DNA of 64,000 nt from Siderastrea siderea (GCA_964030785.1 OZ034975.1:19870142-19934141); one strand, 5' to 3'; shown: positions 10,871 to 21,480, numbered from the stretch's first letter. Translations and numbers: made by a program. Notes: generated from the sequence alone by a model not told the origin.

Positions 10871-12271
10871 TTAATTAAACCACACACGTGGCGTAGATTT
10901 ATTGACGACATCTTTATGATTTGGACGGAGGGCGAGGAAAGACTTAAGACGTTTATGGAGTATATGAATTCTTTTCATGATACTATTAATTGAAGTTTGC
11001 TTTTGAGTGGTCGTATACACAGGTTAGTTTTTTGGATGTCAGTGTCATGTTGGACAACGGAGTAATCTCCACGGACTTATATAGTAAACCTACAGATAAA
11101 CACCAGTATCTGTTTCACACTTCCTGTCATCCTAACTCTTGCGAGAAAGGTATACCCTTCGGACAGGCACTAAGATTACGCCGTATATGTTCTTCAGATG
11201 CTTTCTTTGAGAAACGAGCTGGGGAACTGTGCAATTATCTTGTTTGTAGGGGCTATAACGGGGATTTTTTCGAGAAGGAAATTGAGAGAGCACGAAGGAT
11301 TCCTAGAGTGGATACCCTTAGCAATAAACAATCTGCTGGTAACGATCGTATTCCTTTTGTTGTTACCTTCCACCCGGTACTTCCAAACATTGGGGAAATA
11401 TTGCATAGATTACATCCTATCTTGCAGTCCTCTAGCCGTTGTAGGGAAGCTATAGGAGGGGTACCCATGGTGGCCTTTAGAAGGCCGAAATGTCTTAAGG
11501 ACATTTTGGTTCACTCGGAACTTAAGACACCAGTTAATAATAAGGGTTGTGTTAAGTGTACGCATAAAAGATGCAGGGTGTGTGATTATCTTGTTGAAGG
11601 TACCAGATTTATTAGTGGAGTTACTGGCAAGAGTTACATAATTAATTTTAACATGGGGTGTAATTCTGATCATGTGATTTACCTTATATCATGCGCCAGG
11701 TGTGTAATGCATATGTAGGATCCACTATTAATAAATTTAGAATTAGGTTCAACAACCATAAATCTAGGCTCAATAGTCACGTTAAACTTACTGCTGAGAA
11801 TAGGGTTAAGGATGACATCATATACAAGCACTTTAATCAGCCAGATCATAGGGGTCTTAAGGATGTAAGAATTCAATTAATTGGCAAAGGTTCGAATGAA
11901 AGATCGCTTAAGGAAAGGGAGGCCCAGTGGGCTTATCGTCTGAGGACAATATACCCTTCGGGGCTTAACAGCGATGATTTTTTCTGTAGTAGAAATCCTA
12001 GGAGGGATCTGTTTTAAAATTTTAATTGTATTGAGTTTTAATTCCTATGCCTTCAATTACTGTATTTTTATTTGCTGTATATTTAGTTGTACAAAAGGGC
12101 GCGCGCTTGCGAGCGCGCGTGCCTTAGCTATTTAGCGTTTGACGTTTATTTTATTTGGTGCGAATATTGTAACGGTTGTAATCGCCCACATGTGCTCGCG
12201 TATTTTTACTGTTGAGCGTCTTACGTTACCTTTAAGCGTATATATTGTAACGGCTCTAGCCGCTTGATCTG

Positions 12272-12316
12272 TTGCCCTGACGAAGTCTTTTACTAATAAA
12301 GACGAAATATCGGCAA
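12272..12316 (+). ncRNA. Hammerhead-type motif in the PLE tail
   Basis: TTGCC, core CTGACGA, stem II GTCTTT/AAAGAC, GAAA, a minimal stem III (ATAT), C at the cleavage position, and GGCAA closing stem I perfectly (TTGCC/GGCAA). It lies about 250 bases past the end of the PLE frame at 12017. Stem II and loop differ from the motif at 9524, so the two tandem PLE pieces belong to different subfamilies. Confidence 0.7.
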
Positions 12317-12396
12317 GTCTTATTTCCAGTATTTTTGTGGTTTTATATGCTTATTTCTGGAGAAACGATCTAGACAAATGATGTTTTTGATGGACT

Positions 12397-12419
12397 ATAT
12401 ATATATATATATATATATA
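12397..12419. repeat. (TA)n microsatellite
   Basis: About 11 TA units at the junction between the PLE tail and the next, inverted PLE tail. Confidence 0.9.
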
Positions 12420-12905
12420 ACTACTTTTCACAAGCATCCGTCGCCACCGTAAATCTTCATAAAAAAATACATGTTATCACAAATGAAGACAATCATTAAA
12501 CTTTTTTCACACACCTATATTTCGACGCCTTTTAGGCGTCTTCTTCAGGGTGAATAACCGTTGCCCTGCACGCGCCATACTATAAAAACAAGTTTCAAAT
12601 GGAGCATCCACGCGCGCGCGCTACAACAAATCGTTAACTACCCTGCACGCGCGCGCCCACTAACTTTACATAAATCTACGTACGCCTTGAGCGCCTATTT
12701 TGTACAAAGAAAAAATCATTGTCATTCAATCCATTCGGATCCATTGTCATTCAATCCATTCGGATCTAGTGTGTTTAGTTTATAGGCCCATTGACCCTCT
12801 TTCTCGCGCAACTGTTGTTCTCCATTCACCCGGTCTATCAATTGGATCTTAACGTCACTCAGTCCATTATGTCCCTCACCACAAAAATGTCTGTACAATA
12901 GATTA
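12420..12905 (-). mobile_element. Inverted PLE 3' fragment
   Basis: Reverse complement of the 3' part of the PLE at 12910-14400. It contains the end of the endonuclease frame in antisense (about 12,700-12,905, ending KLNTLDPNGLNDNDFFF-like), the GC-rich tail with alternating CGCGCG, and a hammerhead. A short internal duplication (CATTCAATCCATTCGGAT) at 12723-12766 distinguishes it from the copy at 14397. It joins the plus-strand PLE head to head, the inverted arrangement known for PLEs. Confidence 0.8.
12512..12552 (-). ncRNA. Hammerhead-type motif (inverted PLE copy)
   Basis: Minus strand: CACC, CTGAAGA, stem II GACGCC/GGCGTC with a TAAAA loop, GAAA, TATA, GGTG. Stem II is perfect and stem I is CACC/GGTG. 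Identical to the motifs at 14278 and 14489. Confidence 0.65.
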
Positions 12906-12909
12906 TCTT

Positions 12910-14154
12910 CAGAAGAGGGGGACAGCGATAGGGACGCGGATGGCTCCTTCGTATGCGAACATATTTATGGACAGATTAGAGAGACGTTTGATTCAAAATG
13001 CGGAGGTCAAACCGCATATTTGGTGGCGGTATATTGATGACATTTTTATTGTTTGGACGGAGGGAGAGGAGAAGCTGAAAGAATTCATTGATTACCTTAA
13101 CAACGCGCATGATACGATCAAATTCACCTGCAAATGGTCGGATCACGAGATTGAATTCCTAGACGTCAAGGTGTTAAATGAGTCGGGCGTTTTGGAGACT
13201 GACGTGTTTATTAAGCCCACAGACAGTCATCAATATTTACATCACAGTTCTTGTCATCCGGGTGCATGTAAAAAAAGTATTCCATTTGCCCAGGCGATGC
13301 GATTACGTAGAATTTGTTCAAAGTCTTGTTTTTTTGAAGAGAGAGTGAGAGACTTGGTGGAGTTTTTGGTGGGGAGGGGCTATAGGAAGGCGTACGTTGA
13401 GGGTCAAGTTGATAAAGTTAGAAGGATGACAAGGGATGAAGTTCTGAGTAGAAGCAACCAACCACGCTCTACAAAAACACCTTTTGTGGTAACATACCAT
13501 CCTCGTTTGCCAGACATCAGCAAAATTCTCAGGGAGCTTCATCCTATTCTGGAGTCGTCGGATAGGTGTAAAAACGCCATCAAGAATGTTCCATTTGTGG
13601 CTTTTAGAAAACCAAAGAGCTTGGGGGACTATTTGGTACGTGCAAAGGTGGAAAGTCGTAAACCAAGGGATTTGGTATTAGGGACAGTGAACTGTTCGTC
13701 GAGGAGATGTGGAGTTTGCAAATACATGGATGGGAACAGTCGGTTCAAGAGTTCACATGACGATAAAAGTTATTCGATCAATTACAACCTTAACTGTAAT
13801 TCTAGTTATGTAGTGTACTTAATTACATGTAAGAAATGTTCGTTGCAATATGTGAGCTCCACAACTACGAAATTTAGACTTAGGTTTAATAACCATAAGT
13901 CTAGGATTAGGCGACACGGGATGTTGACGCAGGCAGAGAAAAGGGCCGATGATCTATTGTACAGACATTTTTGTGGTGAGGGACATAATGGACTGAGTGA
14001 CGTTAAGATCCAATTGATAGACCGGGTGAATGGAGAACAACAGTTGCGCGAGAAAGAGGGTCAATGGGCCTATAAACTAAACACACTAGATCCTAATGGA
14101 TTGAATGACAATGATTTTTTCTTTGTACAAAATAGGCGCTCAAGGCGTACGTAG
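12910..14154 (+). pseudogene. 5'-truncated PLE RT + GIY-YIG, long intact frame
   Basis: A 404-codon open frame from ATG 12940, which in truth continues upstream in frame through KRGTAIGTR to a junction at about 12,908. Content: MAPSYANIFMDRLERRL (RT), WRYIDDIFIVW (catalytic YIDD, near 13,030), thumb/connector with KPTDSHQYLHHSSCHPGACK and RLRRIC, a Cys-rich linker (CSSRRCGVC), then GIY-YIG (VVYLITCKKCSLQYVSST) and REKEGQWAYKLNTL. The N-terminal half of the RT is missing, so it is not autonomous. The YIG glycine is replaced by serine (YVSS rather than YVGS), which should weaken the nuclease. Its tail with a hammerhead follows at 14278. Confidence 0.85.
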
Positions 14155-14277
14155 ATTTATGTAAAGTTAGTGGGCGCGCGCGTGCAGGGTAGTTAACGAT
14201 TTGTTGTAGCGCGCGCGCGTGGATGCTCCATTTGAAACTTGTTTTTATAGTATGGCGCGTGCAGGGCAACGGTTATT

Positions 14278-14318
14278 CACCCTGAAGAAGACGCCTAAAA
14301 GGCGTCGAAATATAGGTG
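14278..14318 (+). ncRNA. Hammerhead-type motif in the PLE tail
   Basis: CACC, CTGAAGA, perfect stem II GACGCC-TAAAA-GGCGTC, GAAA, TATA, GGTG. It lies 124 bases downstream of the PLE stop codon in the same orientation. Confidence 0.7.
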
Positions 14319-14354
14319 TGTGAAAAAAGTTTAATGATTGTCTTCATTTGTGAT

Positions 14355-14358
<4 letters not shown>

Positions 14359-14396
<38 letters not shown>
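14359..14396. repeat. (TA)n microsatellite between inverted PLE tails
   Basis: About 18 TA units exactly between the plus-strand tail and its inverted copy. TA runs are recurrent at PLE junctions in this window. Confidence 0.9.
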
Positions 14397-14397
<1 letters not shown>

Positions 14398-14905
14398 CAA
14401 CTTTTCACAAGCATCCGTCGCCACCGTAAATCTTCATAAAAAAATACATGTTATCACAAATGAAGACAATCATTAAACTTTTTTCACACACCTATATTTC
14501 GACGCCTTTTAGGCGTCTTCTTCAGGGTGAATAACCGTTGCCCTGCACGCGCCATACTATAAAAACAAGTTTCAAATGGAGCATCCACGCGCGCGCGCTA
14601 CAACAAATCGTTAACTACCCTGCACGCGCGCGCCCACTAACTTCACATAAATCTACGTACGCCTTGAGCGCCTATTTTGTACAAAGAAAAAATCATTGTC
14701 ATTCAATCCATTAGGATCTAGTGTGTTTAGTTTATAGGCCCATTGACCCTCTTTCTCGCGCAACTGTTGTTCTCCATTCACCCGGTCTATCAATTGGATC
14801 TTAACGTCACTCAGTCCATTATGTCCTTCACCACAAAAATGTCTGTACAATAGATCATCAGCCCTTTTCTCTGCCTGCGTCAACATTCCGTGTCGCCTAA
14901 TATAT
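14397..14905 (-). mobile_element. Second inverted PLE 3' fragment
   Basis: Nearly identical to the reverse complement of 13915-14400. It contains 77 codons of the endonuclease C-terminus (14653-14886, from MLTQAEKRADDLLYRHF on) with the same residues as the plus-strand copy, so the duplication is recent. It ends abruptly in AT-rich sequence near 14,905. Confidence 0.85.
14489..14529 (-). ncRNA. Hammerhead-type motif (inverted PLE copy)
   Basis: Same sequence and fold as the motif at 12512-12552, on the minus strand. Confidence 0.65.
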
Positions 14906-14965
14906 AATATAAGGATATATATATAATATATTCCTAATGTCGCCTTATATATATATATAAGCTCT

Positions 14966-15287
14966 TCCTATGTTGGTTTTGACGTTTTTGCTGAAAGGTG
15001 AAAGGTGGGTTAAACCATATTATATTATATTTTGCTGAAAGGTGGGTTAAACCATATTCCTGAATCAATAATCAGAAGACTATCCGACATTTCTTCTGAC
15101 GAACACGTATTTAACGAAGCAGCAGCCCCATATCAGGAAGCATTACGCAAGAGCGGTTATACCTACAGCCTTAAGTTCAAACCTTCACAGCAAACACCAC
15201 CAAACCAAAAGAGCAGGCGTAGAAATATAATATGGTTTAACCCACCTTTCAGCAAAAACGTCAAAACCAACATAGGAAGAGCTTTCA
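14966..15287. repeat. Short inverted repeat at the head of the next PLE
   Basis: GCTCTTCCTATGTTGGTTTT (14969 on) through GGTGGGTTAAACCATATT is repeated in inverse orientation at about 15,228-15,285, inside the open reading frame. TGCTGAAAGGTGGGTTAAAC is also directly repeated at 14,990-15,050. The copy therefore begins with a short inverted duplication of its own coding sequence. Confidence 0.7.
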
Positions 15288-15886
15288 TCAGCCTAATCGA
15301 CAGATGTTTCCCAACTGGCCACAAATTGAGGAAAATATTCAATAGGAACACTATCAAATTAAGCTACAGCTGTATGCCAAACGTGAAACAAATAATAGAC
15401 GGTCACAACAAAAACACCTTAAAGAAAGCAGTACAACCTCAACAAGGCACAACCACAAAAACGTGCAACTGCAGAAGAGCAGACGAGTGCCCATTAAAAG
15501 GTGAATGCTTGCTAAAAGAAGTTGTGTACCAAGCCAAGGTCACAACCAAGGAAAAAACCGAGACATATATAGGCCGGACTGCCACAGAATTCAAAACCAG
15601 ATAGAGGAACCACCAGATGTCATTCAAGCATGAGAACAAGAAGAATGACACTGAACTCAGCAAATACCTGTGGCAGTTAAAAGAAAAGAAGAAAGATTTT
15701 ACAATCACGTGGAAAATCCTTGCAAAAGCAAGAGCGTACACCAATCTCACCAAGCGGTGCAATTTATGCATTTCAGATAAATTTTTTATAATATCTAAAC
15801 CACACATGGCAACCTTGAACAAGCGCAATGAGCTCATATCGACCTGCAGACACCGGCGAAAATTCATTCTTAGGTACAATTATTAG
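15032..15886 (+). pseudogene. PLE of a second lineage with one nonsense codon
   Basis: One continuous frame broken only by TAG at 15602-15604. It covers the connector (WFNPPFSKNVKTNIGRAF, FPTGHKLRKIFNRNTIKLSY), a Cys-rich linker (CNCRRADECPLKGECL) and the GIY-YIG domain (VVYQAKV, TYIGRTATEFKTR, stop, RNHQMSFKHENKK, LSKYLWQLKEKKKDF, RCNLC, ISTCRHRRKFIL). The stop replaces a residue where tyrosine is expected from the flanking motif. The RT core is missing, so the copy is 5'-truncated. The lineage matches the remnant at 4484-4723 and differs from the YLITC type of the other PLEs here. Confidence 0.8.
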
Positions 15887-16023
15887 TCATACATCGAGTG
15901 GACATTTACGCGCGCGCAAGTGTAATTTTTAAATTTCAACCGTTCCTTAAGCGCGCGCTTAAATTTTTGTATAAATTCAAATTTGTGGCTTTTTAAAAAA
16001 ACCGTCTCTTGTCACGTGTATAT

Positions 16024-16085
16024 GGAGATTAACTGATGAGTGGACCAAGCCCGTGTTGGTCTACGAAACAGATATATATATAATG
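16024..16085 (+). ncRNA. Hammerhead motif with an expanded stem III loop
   Basis: GGAGATTAA precedes CTGATGA. Stem II is nine pairs (GTGGACCAA/TTGGTCTAC), then GAAA and ACA, with the partner TGT separated by an expanded TA microsatellite. Core and stem II equal those at 8756-8819, so it derives from the same PLE lineage, but the cleavage end has decayed. It lies 140 bases past the PLE frame. Confidence 0.6.
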
Positions 16086-16226
16086 TTCATTGTGTTTGTA
16101 AGTTAAGAAGCTCTTTCCTTTTTTTAAACATTAAATGTATATATTTACCTACTATTTTTGATGTATTTTTATTGTCAGTTCTAAGTAAGTACTTAGTCCT
16201 CTCGTTTTCACTTAAATGTATGTAAC

Positions 16227-17260
16227 TTACATCAATCTTTCAAATGTAAGAACATATCTCATGTCTATGGTGGTAAACCCCTGGCAATACATCAAGAAAT
16301 GCTTTTCGTCTTCTACGCAATTTTGTTTACATACCAAGCATGTTCGTTGCTCTACAGGGATTGATACTCCTCTATTTTCATATTTTCCAGTCTGTATTCG
16401 TAATGCATGACATCCTAATCTAAGCTTTGTCAGGCTTATTCTATGTGCTGGATTTGTAACCGTTTTTAGGTAATTTTCAAATTCATAACTCTTTTTAACT
16501 TCCTCATGAGTAAAGTTTTCTCTTGAAGTTGATGATGAACTATTCTGGGTCTCAAGCCACTTTTGTGAATACTGATTTCTGAGAGTTTTCCTTACAGTTA
16601 ATCGTCCGTTCTTGATGTGTTGCCGGGTTATTGGTTCTGTTACTTGATGCCCCCTAGTGATCTCTTCGTTAATTACAACATCGAAAAAAGTTGTAGATGT
16701 TGTTGCATATTGAAATGCTTCACTTAACAAAACGTTGTTACAAGAATGCTTCAGTCTTTGCCAGTAGCTGAAGATTGAGGCTTTTATGTCAATGCTTAAA
16801 GGATATCGCCCAAGCTCTGCCCTGCAAGCAATGTTTTCTGTATACCATGGGACGTTTAATGTTTGTTTACAGAACTTAACGTGGACTTGTTCAATTGTGC
16901 TTTTATCGAAGTGCGTTCATGACAATAGTTCTGGTCCCCAAATTTCGCACGCATAAAATAACACGGGTTTAACAAGGGCATTAAAAAGTTTGTTCTTAAT
17001 CGCAATAGTTGCTGAATCGATGTTAGAAAAGGGTCGTTTAATTATCGAGAGGACTTTAGTGGCTTTTTTGCCGAGAATTTCTCTTGCATAGGTGTAACGA
17101 CCGGATGAAGTCATTTCTATACCTAAATATGTTTGTTTGTCGACAATTTGTAAAGTTTCATTATTGTATTTGAAATTGCCCGTTACCACTAAATATGATT
17201 ATGTTCGACTTTTTGGTATTAACTTTGAACTTCCATTGCTGAGCGTGTCTATGGATTACA
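16227..17260 (-). pseudogene. LINE RT thumb and C-terminal region
   Basis: 16917-17260 reads HRHAQQWKFKVNTKKSNIII, TYLGIEMTSSGRYTYA and LFNALVKPVLFYACEIWGPE, the RT thumb/connection region. After a stop and a frame change, 16227-16730 reads LRLGCHALRIQTGKYENRG and CLVCKQNCVEDEKHFLMYC, a C-x2-C-x(7-8)-H-x4-C type knuckle usual near LINE C-termini. The frames are interrupted by stops, so the sequence is inactive. Confidence 0.75.
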
Positions 17261-17264
17261 TTAA

Positions 17265-17910
17265 GGTGATTCCATCGAAAAAGAAGTTGTAATGAGAATT
17301 TGCTGAAAGTTTGCACAGTTACTAATTACACCTAGTACATTAAAAAAATAAAATAAAAAGCGGGGGTCACCGTGTCCGATTTCACGCTACGGGGCTGTAG
17401 TATATAGGTACTTTGCTATCCTTAGACAGCAATATTAAAAAACCTATCCTTGTACTAGAGACACCCATTACTTCAACAAAGTTATTACTAGCAATGAAAT
17501 ATAAGCATTATTCTAATGATAGAAGAACAACGTTACAGTAAAACGTCTCAAAATTGCCGTAACAACTAAACTACTTTGAAATAATAGGCAAATCGAGCGT
17601 CTGCACGGTTGCAGTGAAACGCCTATAATCTGACTGTAACAGTGAATCAACCGGAATATTTCAAAATTGAATAATGAAAAATTCTTCAAATTTGAATATG
17701 TCATGTAAAGTCGTATTTTCCTTAAATAAATGGAATAAAAAAGTGGGGTCACCGAGTTCGTTTGGGAGAAAACGACCATTTATTTCTCTGAACAGCTCAG
17801 CCTCCATAGGAAACCTATCAAGTTCCGAACGCGCGCGCGCTCGTGCGCGCGCTAATCACGCAAAAAATGATGCGCAGAAAGGATGCGCAATGCAATTGAA
17901 TGGAATCACC
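17265..17910. mobile_element. piggyBac-type MITE (copy 1) inside the LINE RT
   Basis: Inverted ends GGTGATTCCATCGAAA and the complement GGAATCACC are flanked by TTAA at 17261-17264 and 17911-17914. Deleting the element and one TTAA restores the LINE reading QQSLNVIHRHAQQW, which confirms a 4-bp TTAA duplication. 646 bp, no transposase. The second copy is at 27200-27771 in inverse orientation. Confidence 0.85.
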
Positions 17911-17914
17911 TTAA

Positions 17915-18705
17915 GCGATTGTTGCAACCCTTCGGGAGAAGGAATGATTATTAACAAAACATCTCCATACATTAGGCAGTTTATAGTTCGATTCCCTAAC
18001 ATCACACCTGGAGATTTGCTCTCTTTAAAATATTGCGGTAGATCATTCATAAATAAAGAAAATAAAACTGGACTTAGACCATCACCTTGCCTTATCCCTT
18101 TGTTACAGGAAAATAGTTCGGTAAGTGCGTTTTGGTTAATTTTAACACAACTCCTAATAGACGAATACGTGGACTTAATAACATTCAGGAATTTCCCTTG
18201 TATTCCGTATTTTTGTAATTTATGAATCATCCCAGATTGCCATACGCTATTGAAAGCTTTCTCGTAGTCAATAAAGCCAACATAAAGCTTCTTGTGCTGT
18301 TTGGTGTATTTATAGTAACTATTTATGGAGTAATTGCTGGAAAACAAATAAACTATCCGTAGTTCTGGAGTTTGGTCTAAATCCAAACTGTTCCGGATTT
18401 AGAACATCATGTTTTTCGATGAACTTATTCAATCTGTTTTGCAAAATTGATGTGAACAGTTTTCCTAAGCAGCTAGTTAAAGTAATTCCTCTGTAATTTG
18501 CTGGAGATTTCGTATCACCTTTTTGTTTGTATATTGGTTTTATTACACCTATGTTCCATTCAGTTGGAAAGGTGCCGTTTTCAATTATGTCGTTAAATAT
18601 TCTCTCTAGAGATGGCATGAGGTAATGTCGTCCGTGTTTGATCATTTCATTTAAGATAGTATCCGTACCGGATGCCTTTTTATTTTTGAGTTTAGATATT
18701 TGATC
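17915..18705 (-). pseudogene. LINE reverse transcriptase core
   Basis: Reads ISKLKNKKASGTD, MPSLERIFNDIIENGTFP, YRGITLTSCLGKLFTSILQN, FGFRPNSRTTDSLFVFQQLL, then (frameshift near 18,350) LYVGFIDYEKAFNSVW and IRQGDGLSPVLFSLFMNDLP. The catalytic box reads MYGDVLL instead of the usual YADD, so the second catalytic aspartate is gone. Together with the frameshift this marks a dead copy. Confidence 0.85.
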
Positions 18706-18711
18706 GGAGCA

Positions 18712-20776
18712 GTGATAGCGGAGCCTGCGGGCAAAGCCCGCCAGCGGAGCTCCATTGCTAAGGAAATATGGTAACCTATCAATCCGAGAAATTTTGGTTG
18801 TGACGTAATAGTCACGTGACCGTCCGTCCGTACGTCCGTCCGTCCGCACACTCTGTGGGAGGGGGAGGGGAGTCCCAAGACAACCCGACGGGGGCAGAGA
18901 ATGCCATCTTTTCTTGGCGGGAAATCGCACGGTGCTTTTAATAGGGCAACCGGCATTTTTCTTGGCGGGAAATCGCATGACCATCGTCGCTTTTGAAAAA
19001 TAGGTTTCTTTAAAAGCTTAAGCTTCTTTAGTATTTAACGATTGCTCGAGAGTACTGAAGTTTTATACTTGACAAAAAAACATCTAATATATATAAATGG
19101 AAAGAAAAAGTTCAAAAGAATACTGGTAGAAGGCGAAAAGTTCAAGTTACGAAAGCTCCATTCAAAGGACTTCATCGCTTTGTTTTCCTCACGGCGGAGA
19201 GTTTGCCCTGTTCTGAAACACAGCCGAGTAAGTGAAGTTTTTAAAAGGTCTAAGGTACATGATTTCGAGTATTACGATGAAAGAAATTACGTTTTGAAAT
19301 GTAAATTTGATTTATGCCATTAGAAATGTGTTATTTACTTTTGACTTTAAAAAATTAATAGAAAACGCGCTCAGATTTGTGACAGATTCTTGAATATTTT
19401 GCCATGCTGAGCCGATTTCATTCGCGTGGACCGACCTACGATTTTGGAAGTGTAACGCGAATTGCATTTAAGTATAAACTTAGGGGTTTTCGAATAAATG
19501 TTTTTCAAAAATGATTTCTCTGTCCATTATTTTTTGTTTGTTTATTCATAACAGTAGGTCTAAGCACAGCCGCAAGACAACTGCACAAGCTTTGCTTTCA
19601 ATTTTCACCGTCCGGTCCATCTCTTTGTACAACTGTCGATTTTCTTGTCCTAGAAGTTTTCAATAGTAATAATCTTTTAAGCGGAGCAGTTGTCGGTTTA
19701 AAGCTATTTTATCCGAAAAGCTTCCGAAAACACTTTTGTGCGTTCCTCAAAGCGCCTAACTTTATATAGGCTTACTTCGCATCCGCAAAACTTATACCGG
19801 CATAATAACAATTTATTTAAAGCGTGTTTGGCGTTTCTTTGTTTTGAATCTTGATTGTCTCTAGTTAGAGAACGAAATATAACAGTTATTTGAAAAACTA
19901 TAAGCGAAGCAGTTGTCGGTTTAAACCTATTATGCCCGAAAAGCTTCCAAAAACAGTTCGGTGCATTTTTTAAAGCGCTCGAATTTCAGACAATTTGCAG
20001 CCGCAAAACTTATGCAACAGAGTTAAGAATGTTTGGACGGTGTTTGTTCGTTTGTTTTCAATCTCGATGGTCTCATGTTAGAGAACGAAATATAAGCGAA
20101 GCAGTTTTGAGTTTAAAGCTATTTTATCCCGTAAGTAATGTGTGTTCCTCAAAGTGCTTGAATTTTTTCGCGGCTGCTAAAACCTACGCGACATTTCTTC
20201 GATAAGTTCATTACAAGTGCTTCGAAGCTCCTCAGATCCTTTATTTCGGGTAATCCCAGTAAAATGCCGGTGAAATGTCGGTATAAATTTTTGACCAGAC
20301 TAATATTTTTATTTAGTGACAGTTCATGTTATTTGTTAACATCCGAACGCGATGAAGATAACCCATTTAAACAGTCGAATAATTTTTACTTTGTTTTTGT
20401 AAATGAGCGCCGTTTCAAGTTCATTCAAGCGAACAGCCAATAAACCAAGGAGATTTGACAAGCCTTCACAGTTAATAACAGGATATGGAAACATTGCAAA
20501 CACCAAGCTAGACGGCTCGTGAGTAAAATAATCAAGCTGTGCTCAGCCTCTAGAACGACCTTTCGAGCTTGGTTTTAAAGAACAGATCCCCAAAATATTG
20601 AAGGACAATTCGGAACACTTTCAGGCTTTTTGAGAAACACTTTTTGAAAGCGAACGAGCCAAAAAAAGCCCCGAAATGTATTTCAGACCGAAAAGTTTCA
20701 GGACTATTTTTGAGAAACGAACACCAGTTTATTCCTTCGCGGCTCCGCTTTTAGGCTTGGCTAAATCTATATATTA
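18712..20776 (+). mobile_element. Unclassified interspersed repeat, copy A
   Basis: Shares its first ~180 bases (AGCGGAGC..., GGTAACCT, AAATTTTGGTT, GGGGAGTCCC, AGACAACCCGAC) and its last ~45 (GCTCCGCTTTTAGGCTTGGC...CTATATATTA) with the element at 26439-28901, while the interiors differ. AGCGGAGC near the start and GCTCCGCT near the end form a subterminal inverted pair. It sits in the LINE and is flanked by GGAGCA at 18706-18711 and 20777-20782. The interior holds a CCGT array (18819-18845), a duplicated TCTTGGCGGGAAATCGCA block (about 18,910-18,977) and three diverged related blocks (19,650-20,140). A Helentron-like class is possible, but a 6-bp duplication argues against it. Confidence 0.65.
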
Positions 20777-20782
20777 GGAGCA

Positions 20783-21467
20783 TCTAAAATTTTATCTGAC
20801 CTCGTTGTTGTTTGGTCAAGATTGTTTGGAAATGTGACGTTCTCGCCGTGCGATTCTTGAGTTTCGTCATATAAAAGTTTTGAAAATGTTTTATCCAGTC
20901 TTCTGACGAGATATCGGAACTTTCCTCGACCGTCTCATTTTTACGGATTTTGTTTATAAGTCTCCAGGAGTCGCCGCTTTGGTTGGAATTCAAAGTGTTT
21001 ATTTCATTTAGAAGTTGATTTTTATATCTTTTATACATCTTTTTTACTAGCTTTTTATATTTCTTTTTGACGGCAAAGTACTCTTGTCGCAATGATTGAG
21101 AAGCTGTGGGATTAATTTCCTTTGCAAGTTTCTGCAGCTTTTTCTTTAGTTGTCTGCAGGTATTATCATACCATGGTTTGTGTTTCTTGGTATGTTTACG
21201 CGTTTTACGTGATGGTACAAGGCTCCGTTTTGCAACTGATTTGAGTATCTGATTGAACTGTAAAATCTCATCATCTATTGAACTGTGCTGTACTGTATTG
21301 AAAGATTGGAGTTTGTCTTGAATATCATTACTCGATAATGCACTTATAAATTTATCTTTGGATTCTGGCAAAAACTTGGCAAAACTGTTTTGAGGAGACG
21401 ATGCCTTTCTTTGAGGATTTTGTGATGCGTTGTTGTTTATAATATCCCGATTACGGGAAGCCAATTT
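20783..21467 (-). pseudogene. LINE linker between endonuclease and RT
   Basis: Reads SSIDDEILQFNQILKSVAKR, KHKPWYDNTCRQLKKKLQKL, YFAVKKKYKKLVKKMYKRYK, SWRLINKIRKNE and WIKHFQNFY, the basic helical linker seen upstream of RT in many animal LINEs (WYDxxCxxLKKxL motif). It ends at the insertion site of repeat copy A. Its 5' end meets the TGAG microsatellite, so the upstream endonuclease domain is lost. Confidence 0.75.
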
Positions 21468-21480
21468 GAGAGTAATTGGA

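Larger units (their letters stand above)
9606..12020 (+). pseudogene. PLE reverse transcriptase/GIY-YIG polyprotein, broken
   Basis: Pieces in order: N-terminal RT (9639-10000: [21 protein letters not shown]), RT palm (10378-10676: VTVDVVGLYPHIPHEEGL, then MAPSYANIFMGELE), the RFIDDIF catalytic box near 10,900, thumb and connector (10990-11690: SFLDVSV, KPTDKHQYL, SCHPNSCEKGIPFGQALRLRRIC) and the GIY-YIG domain (VIYLISC then YVGST). Breaks: a frameshift near 9635, a 378-bp MITE at 10000, an apparent ten-codon deletion before MAPSYANIF, a 190-bp MITE at 10681, a frameshift near 10990 and one near 11700 inside the endonuclease. It cannot encode an active enzyme. Family assignment is firm from the RT and GIY-YIG motifs. 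Confidence 0.88.
16227..21470 (-). mobile_element. Decayed LINE, split by two later insertions
   Basis: Coding remnants run right to left: linker (20783-21467), RT (17915-18705), RT thumb (16917-17260) and C-terminus (16227-16730). Two insertions split it: the unclassified repeat at 18712-20776 and the piggyBac-type MITE at 17265-17910. The 5' end is lost at the TGAG microsatellite near 21,480, and no endonuclease domain remains. An I/Jockey-like group of non-LTR elements is likely; the clade is not settled. Confidence 0.8.
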
